The notes beneath the pieces are model-generated. The model did no database searches, was not told the origin of the DNA, and worked only from the letters and a program-made list of their open reading frames with translations. The translations under genes were made by a program, and so were the position numbers. 64,000 bases of DNA from Rosa chinensis. Its lineage: Eukaryota; Streptophyta; Magnoliopsida; Rosales; Rosaceae. Position 1 is the stretch's first letter, and each line of letters opens with the position of its first letter. The stretch is taken from contig NC_037089.1 in assembly GCF_002994745.2 (NCBI RefSeq), positions 19,686,641 through 19,750,640 on the forward strand. The letters are read 5' to 3'. This document shows positions 60,889 through 64,000 of the stretch, one piece after another.

Positions 60889-60956
60889 AAAGGTCTTAGA
60901 CTCTTGGTTTCCAAGTCTTTATACAGTTCCTCTATCCAATCTCTCATCTCTATAAA

Positions 60957-60958
<2 letters not shown>

Positions 60959-61051
<93 letters not shown>
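60959..61051. repeat. (CT)n microsatellite upstream of Cys/His-rich gene copy 2
   Basis: About 46 uninterrupted CT units, ending 70 bp before the coding start at 61121. It follows CTCATCTCTATAAAGG, shared with copy 1. Confidence 0.97.
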
Positions 61052-61055
<4 letters not shown>

Positions 61056-61120
61056 TGGGTATTAAGATTACCACTCTTTATTAATATATGTTATTTTGGT
61101 TGTTTGAACAGATCAGATCA

Positions 61121-61513
61121 ATGGTAGCAGGACAATGCAAGTACTGCACCTTCATCTTTACGGAAGGCTATCTAAAAACAACTTTTAAACACTTGAAGGA
61201 TAATCATAAGAAGCTACTTTGCATCGTGTGCAATGACTGTTTCACGTGGGATAAATATGGAAATGCTTTGAAGGTTCATTTCAAAAAGTACAAAAACAGC
61301 AAGCACAAAGGATTTAGTTTTTGCAATAAGAAGAAGTGTTTGGCTCGAATTTTCCGAAGTGGAAGCAAGCACATGTGTGTTTACTCAGGTGGCAGCAAGC
61401 AGCAAGAGAAGGAGGAGGGGGAGGAGGAGGGGGATGAGGAGGAGGAAGAGGGGAGGACGAGGACGAGGATCAAGAGAATGAGGGGGTCAGGAGGAGGAGG
61501 GGAAGACGAGTAA
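61121..61513 (+). CDS. Cys/His-rich acidic-tail protein (unrecognised family), copy 2
   Basis: 130 residues. ATG 61121 follows a presumed leader-intron acceptor (TTTGAACAG at 61103-61111); upstream in-frame codons are likely intronic. Ligand-like clusters are C6-x2-C9...H24-x4-H29, C34-x2-C37...H53...H62, and C68-x4-C73...H84-C86, with the same spacing as in copy 1 (shared FCNKKKCL and GSKH.CV phrases). The tail is a mixed Glu/Gly/Arg low-complexity stretch ending GGGEDE. The tail is longer and more basic than in copy 1, probably from slippage of GA/GGA codons. The reading frame of the folded part is intact while the surrounding repeats are heavily rearranged, which suggests selection. Function unknown. 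Confidence 0.7.
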   Translation: MVAGQCKYCTFIFTEGYLKTTFKHLKDNHKKLLCIVCNDCFTWDKYGNALKVHFKKYKNSKHKGFSFCNKKKCLARIFRSGSKHMCVYSGGSKQQEKEEGEEEGDEEEEEGRTRTRIKRMRGSGGGGEDE

Positions 61514-61760
61514 GGTAAAAGAATTAGTGGCTGTTTATGGTTGTTATTGTAGTACGTAACTAGTTTTTCTTTAATCTAAGTTTGGTCTCAATCAATAGAT
61601 TGTCTTTATCTTTCAATTTCTGCCATGGAGGAGGAGGAGGAGGAAGACGAGTATGACAAAAGAATTAGTGCCTTAGTGGCTGTTTACGGTTGTTATTGTA
61701 GTATGTAACTAGTTTTTCTTTGGTCTAAGTTTGGTCTCAATCAAAAAATTGCTTTTCTCT
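61501..61760 (+). repeat. Tandemly repeated 3' tail of the Cys/His-rich gene
   Basis: GAAGACGAGTAAGG..AAGAATTAGTGGCTGTTTATGG at 61503 is followed by a second version, GAAGACGAGTATGACAAAAGAATTAGTG, at 61643. Both continue into the GTTGTTATTGTAGTA and TTTGGTCTCAATCAA phrases. Confidence 0.85.
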
Positions 61761-61882
61761 TTCAATTTCTGCCTCTATTTTGGTTTTCCAACTATTAGTT
61801 ATGATGATGGTCCTTGTGATTTTGTTTCTTACCTTGTTCACCGAGTCCTTTGATAGATCCATGTATAGATTAATTGGTCTTA

Positions 61883-62033
61883 CACTACAAGAGAAATGGT
61901 CTTGGGTGGTTTTTAGAGTTGCTTATATGTAACTTCAAAGATAGGTTCTTGGTCTAAATTTGAAATCTGAAAGAACAATTGTTAAGCAAATTGGGATATA
62001 GTTATAAGCATGTAGGTGATGGAGACCTATCTT
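61883..62033 (+). mobile_element. CACTA-type transposon terminus (one end only)
   Basis: CACTACAAGAGAAATGG at 61883 is very close to the CACTACAAGAAA terminus of En/Spm-like elements. It leads directly into the tandem array. No matching opposite end is in the window and no transposase is seen. A copy occurs at 63565. Confidence 0.6.
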
Positions 62034-63182
62034 TAAACCCATCTTTAAATGATACTCCTGTAATGAACTTAATTTAGGTTCTCGTTCACTTTATGATGCT
62101 TATAACTATATGTTTGGATTCTTTTGGATTTCACTTTATGTTTGTCTTAGTGAATAATGTTTTAAACCATCAGACTGGTACATTTTGCCTCAGATTCTGG
62201 GTGGGATACAATGAGAAGTTGTGTCTTTAAACCCATCTTTAAATGATACTCTGTAATGAACTTAAAAATTTAGGTTCTCGTTCACTTTATGATGCTTATA
62301 ACTATATGTTTGGGTTCTTTTGGATTTCACTTTATGTTTGTCTTAGTGAATAATGTTTTAAACCATCAGACTGGTACATTTTGCCTCAGATTCTGGGTGG
62401 GATACAATGAGAAGTTGTGTCTTTAAACCCATCTTTAAATGATACTCCTGTAATGAACTTAAAAATCTAGGTTCTCGTTCACTTTATGATGCTTATAACT
62501 ATATGTTTGGGTTATTTTGGATTTCACTTTATGTTTGTCTTAGTGAATAATGTTTTAAACCATCAGACTAGTACATTTTGCCTCAGATTCTGGGTGGGAT
62601 ACAATGAGAAGTTGTGTCTTTAAACCCATCTTTAAATGATACTCCTGTAATGAACTTAAAAATTTAGGTTCTCGTTCACTTTATGATGCTTATAACTATA
62701 TGTTTGGGTTCTTTTGGATTTCACTTTATGTTTGTCTTAGTGAATAATGTTTTAAACCATCAGACTGGTACATTTTGCCTCAGATTCTGGGTGGGATACA
62801 ATGAGAAGTTGTGTCTTTAAACCCATCTTTAAATGATACTCCTGTAATGAACTTAAAAATTTAGGTTCTTGTTCACTTTATGATGCTTATAACTATATGT
62901 TTGGGTTATTTTGGATTTCACTTTATGTTTGTCTTAGTGAATAATGTTGTAAACCATCAGACTGGTACATTTTGCCTCAGATTCTGGGTGGGATACAATG
63001 AGAAGTTGTGTCTTAAAACCCATCTTTAAATGATACTCCTGTAATGAACTTAAAAATTTAGGCTCTCGTTCACTTTATGATGCTTATAACTATATGTTTG
63101 GGTTCTTTTGGATTTCACTTTATGTTTGTCTTAGTGAATAATGTTTTAAACCATCAGACTGGTACATTTTGCCTCAGATTAT
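62034..63182. repeat. ~197-bp tandem array, about six units
   Basis: The anchor GAGAAGTTGTGTCTT occurs at 62213, 62409, 62606, 62803 and 63000, spacings of 196 or 197 bp. Units differ by only a few substitutions or 2-bp indels. No long frame crosses the units. Likely expanded subterminal sequence of the adjoining CACTA end. Confidence 0.95.
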
Positions 63183-63185
63183 GGG

Positions 63186-64000
63186 GGAAGACGAGTAAGG
63201 TGCAAGAATTAGTGGCTGTTTATGGTTGTTATTGTAGTACGTAACTAGTTTTTCTTTAATCTAAGTTTGGTCTCAATCAATAGATTGTCTTTATCTTTCA
63301 ATTTATGCCATGGAGGAGGAGGAGGAAGACGAGTATGACAAAAGAATTAGTGCCTTAGTGGCTGTTTACGGTTGTTATTGTAGTATGTAACTAGTTTTTC
63401 TTTGGTCTAAGTTTGGTCTCAATCAAAAGATTGCTTTTCTCTTTCAATTTCTGCCTCTATTTCGGTTTTCCAACTATTGGTTATGATGATGGTCCTTGTG
63501 ATTTTGTTTCTTACCTTGTTCACCGAGTCCTTTGATAGATCCATGTATAGATTAATTGGTCTTACACTACAAGAGAAATGGTCTTGGGTGGTTTTTAGAG
63601 TTGCTTATATGTAACTTCAAAGATAGGTTCTTGGTCTAAATTTGAAATCTGAAAGAACAATTACTAAGCAAATTGGGATATAGTTATAAGCATGTAGGTG
63701 ATGGAGACCTATTTTTAAACCCATTTTTAAATGATACTCCTGTAATGAACTTAATTTAGGTTCTCGTTCACTTTATGATGCTTATAACTATATGTTTGGG
63801 TTCTTTTGAATTTCACTTTATGTTTGTCTTAGTGAATAATGTTTTAAACCATCAGACTGGTACATTTTGCCTCAGATTCTAGGTGGGATACAATGAGAAG
63901 TTGTGTCTTTAAACCCATCTTTAAATGATACTCCTGTAATGAACTTAAAAATTTAGGTTCTCGTTCACTTTATGATGCTTATAACTATATGTTTGGGTTC
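63186..64000. repeat. Second copy of the gene-tail, CACTA-end and array module (runs off window)
   Basis: Matches 61501 onward at an offset of about 1685 bp: acidic-tail stop region, second tail copy, CACTACAAGAGAAATGG at 63565, then new 197-bp units from about 63716 to the window end. The whole module was duplicated in tandem after the short array had formed. Confidence 0.93.

Noticed and set aside
62034..63182. Regular 197-bp spacing suggestive of a CRISPR array
   Set aside because: Whole units, not short repeats with unique spacers, are repeated, and this is a plant nuclear sequence. It is an ordinary tandem array.

Overview
The window is nuclear DNA from a eudicot plant. The genes have many GT-AG introns in AT-rich sequence, plastid and mitochondrial targeting peptides are present, and the families are plant ones (PPR, TRB, CYSTM, L-type lectin, DUF295 F-box). 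Hundreds of bases of transposon debris separate the genes. A rosid, possibly Rosaceae, is my guess; nothing here proves the species.

Gene-rich left half (about 3-42 kb). Five conserved genes lie in order: a DG1-like PPR protein (3472-8032, +), a TRB2-type telomere-repeat-binding factor (8837-11856, -), the complex I subunit NDUFS4/FRO1 (13648-15663, +), a CYSTM/WIH1-like protein (32806-33451, -) and a NEMP/PNET2-like (DUF2215) membrane protein (37586-41487, -). From memory this is the order of Arabidopsis At5g67570, 67580, 67590, 67600 and 67610. Between FRO1 and WIH1 three things have been added: two intronless TRB-derived ORFs (16242-17396 and 20674-21072, both -), a complete 10-exon N-acetylglutamate synthase gene (22213-27164, -), and an orphan NAGS first exon 1.6 kb upstream of it (28767-29138) whose splice phase fits NAGS exon 2. 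I reconstructed all six multi-exon genes exon by exon. Each sums to an open frame of the length expected for its family.

Transposon-rich right half (about 42-64 kb). This part holds a small Cys/His-rich, acidic-tailed protein family (44125-44502 and 61121-61513, plus a truncated copy near 41.8 kb). It also holds a broken DUF295 F-box gene whose 3' flank matches that family's 3' flank, a MULE that captured part of a GDP-L-fucose synthase gene, a second MULE with a nested element, a decayed Ty1-copia element lacking one LTR, and a CACTA-type end followed by a roughly 197-bp tandem array that runs off the window.

Elements with definable ends: hAT 1142-1908 (8-bp TSD), MULE-like 17663-~19296, Helitron 30760-31348 (A/T flanks), hAT 33654-36422 (8-bp TSD, one mismatch; contains an exact 648-bp period duplication), Pack-MULE 45788-46914 (9-bp TSD, one mismatch), MULE 47056-50242 (perfect 9-bp TSD).

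The points I rate highest are the alternative NAGS first exon, the TRB-derived ORFs with a duplicated Myb module and teloboxes upstream, the Cys/His family that shares a 3' cassette with an unrelated F-box pseudogene, and the Pack-MULE capture.
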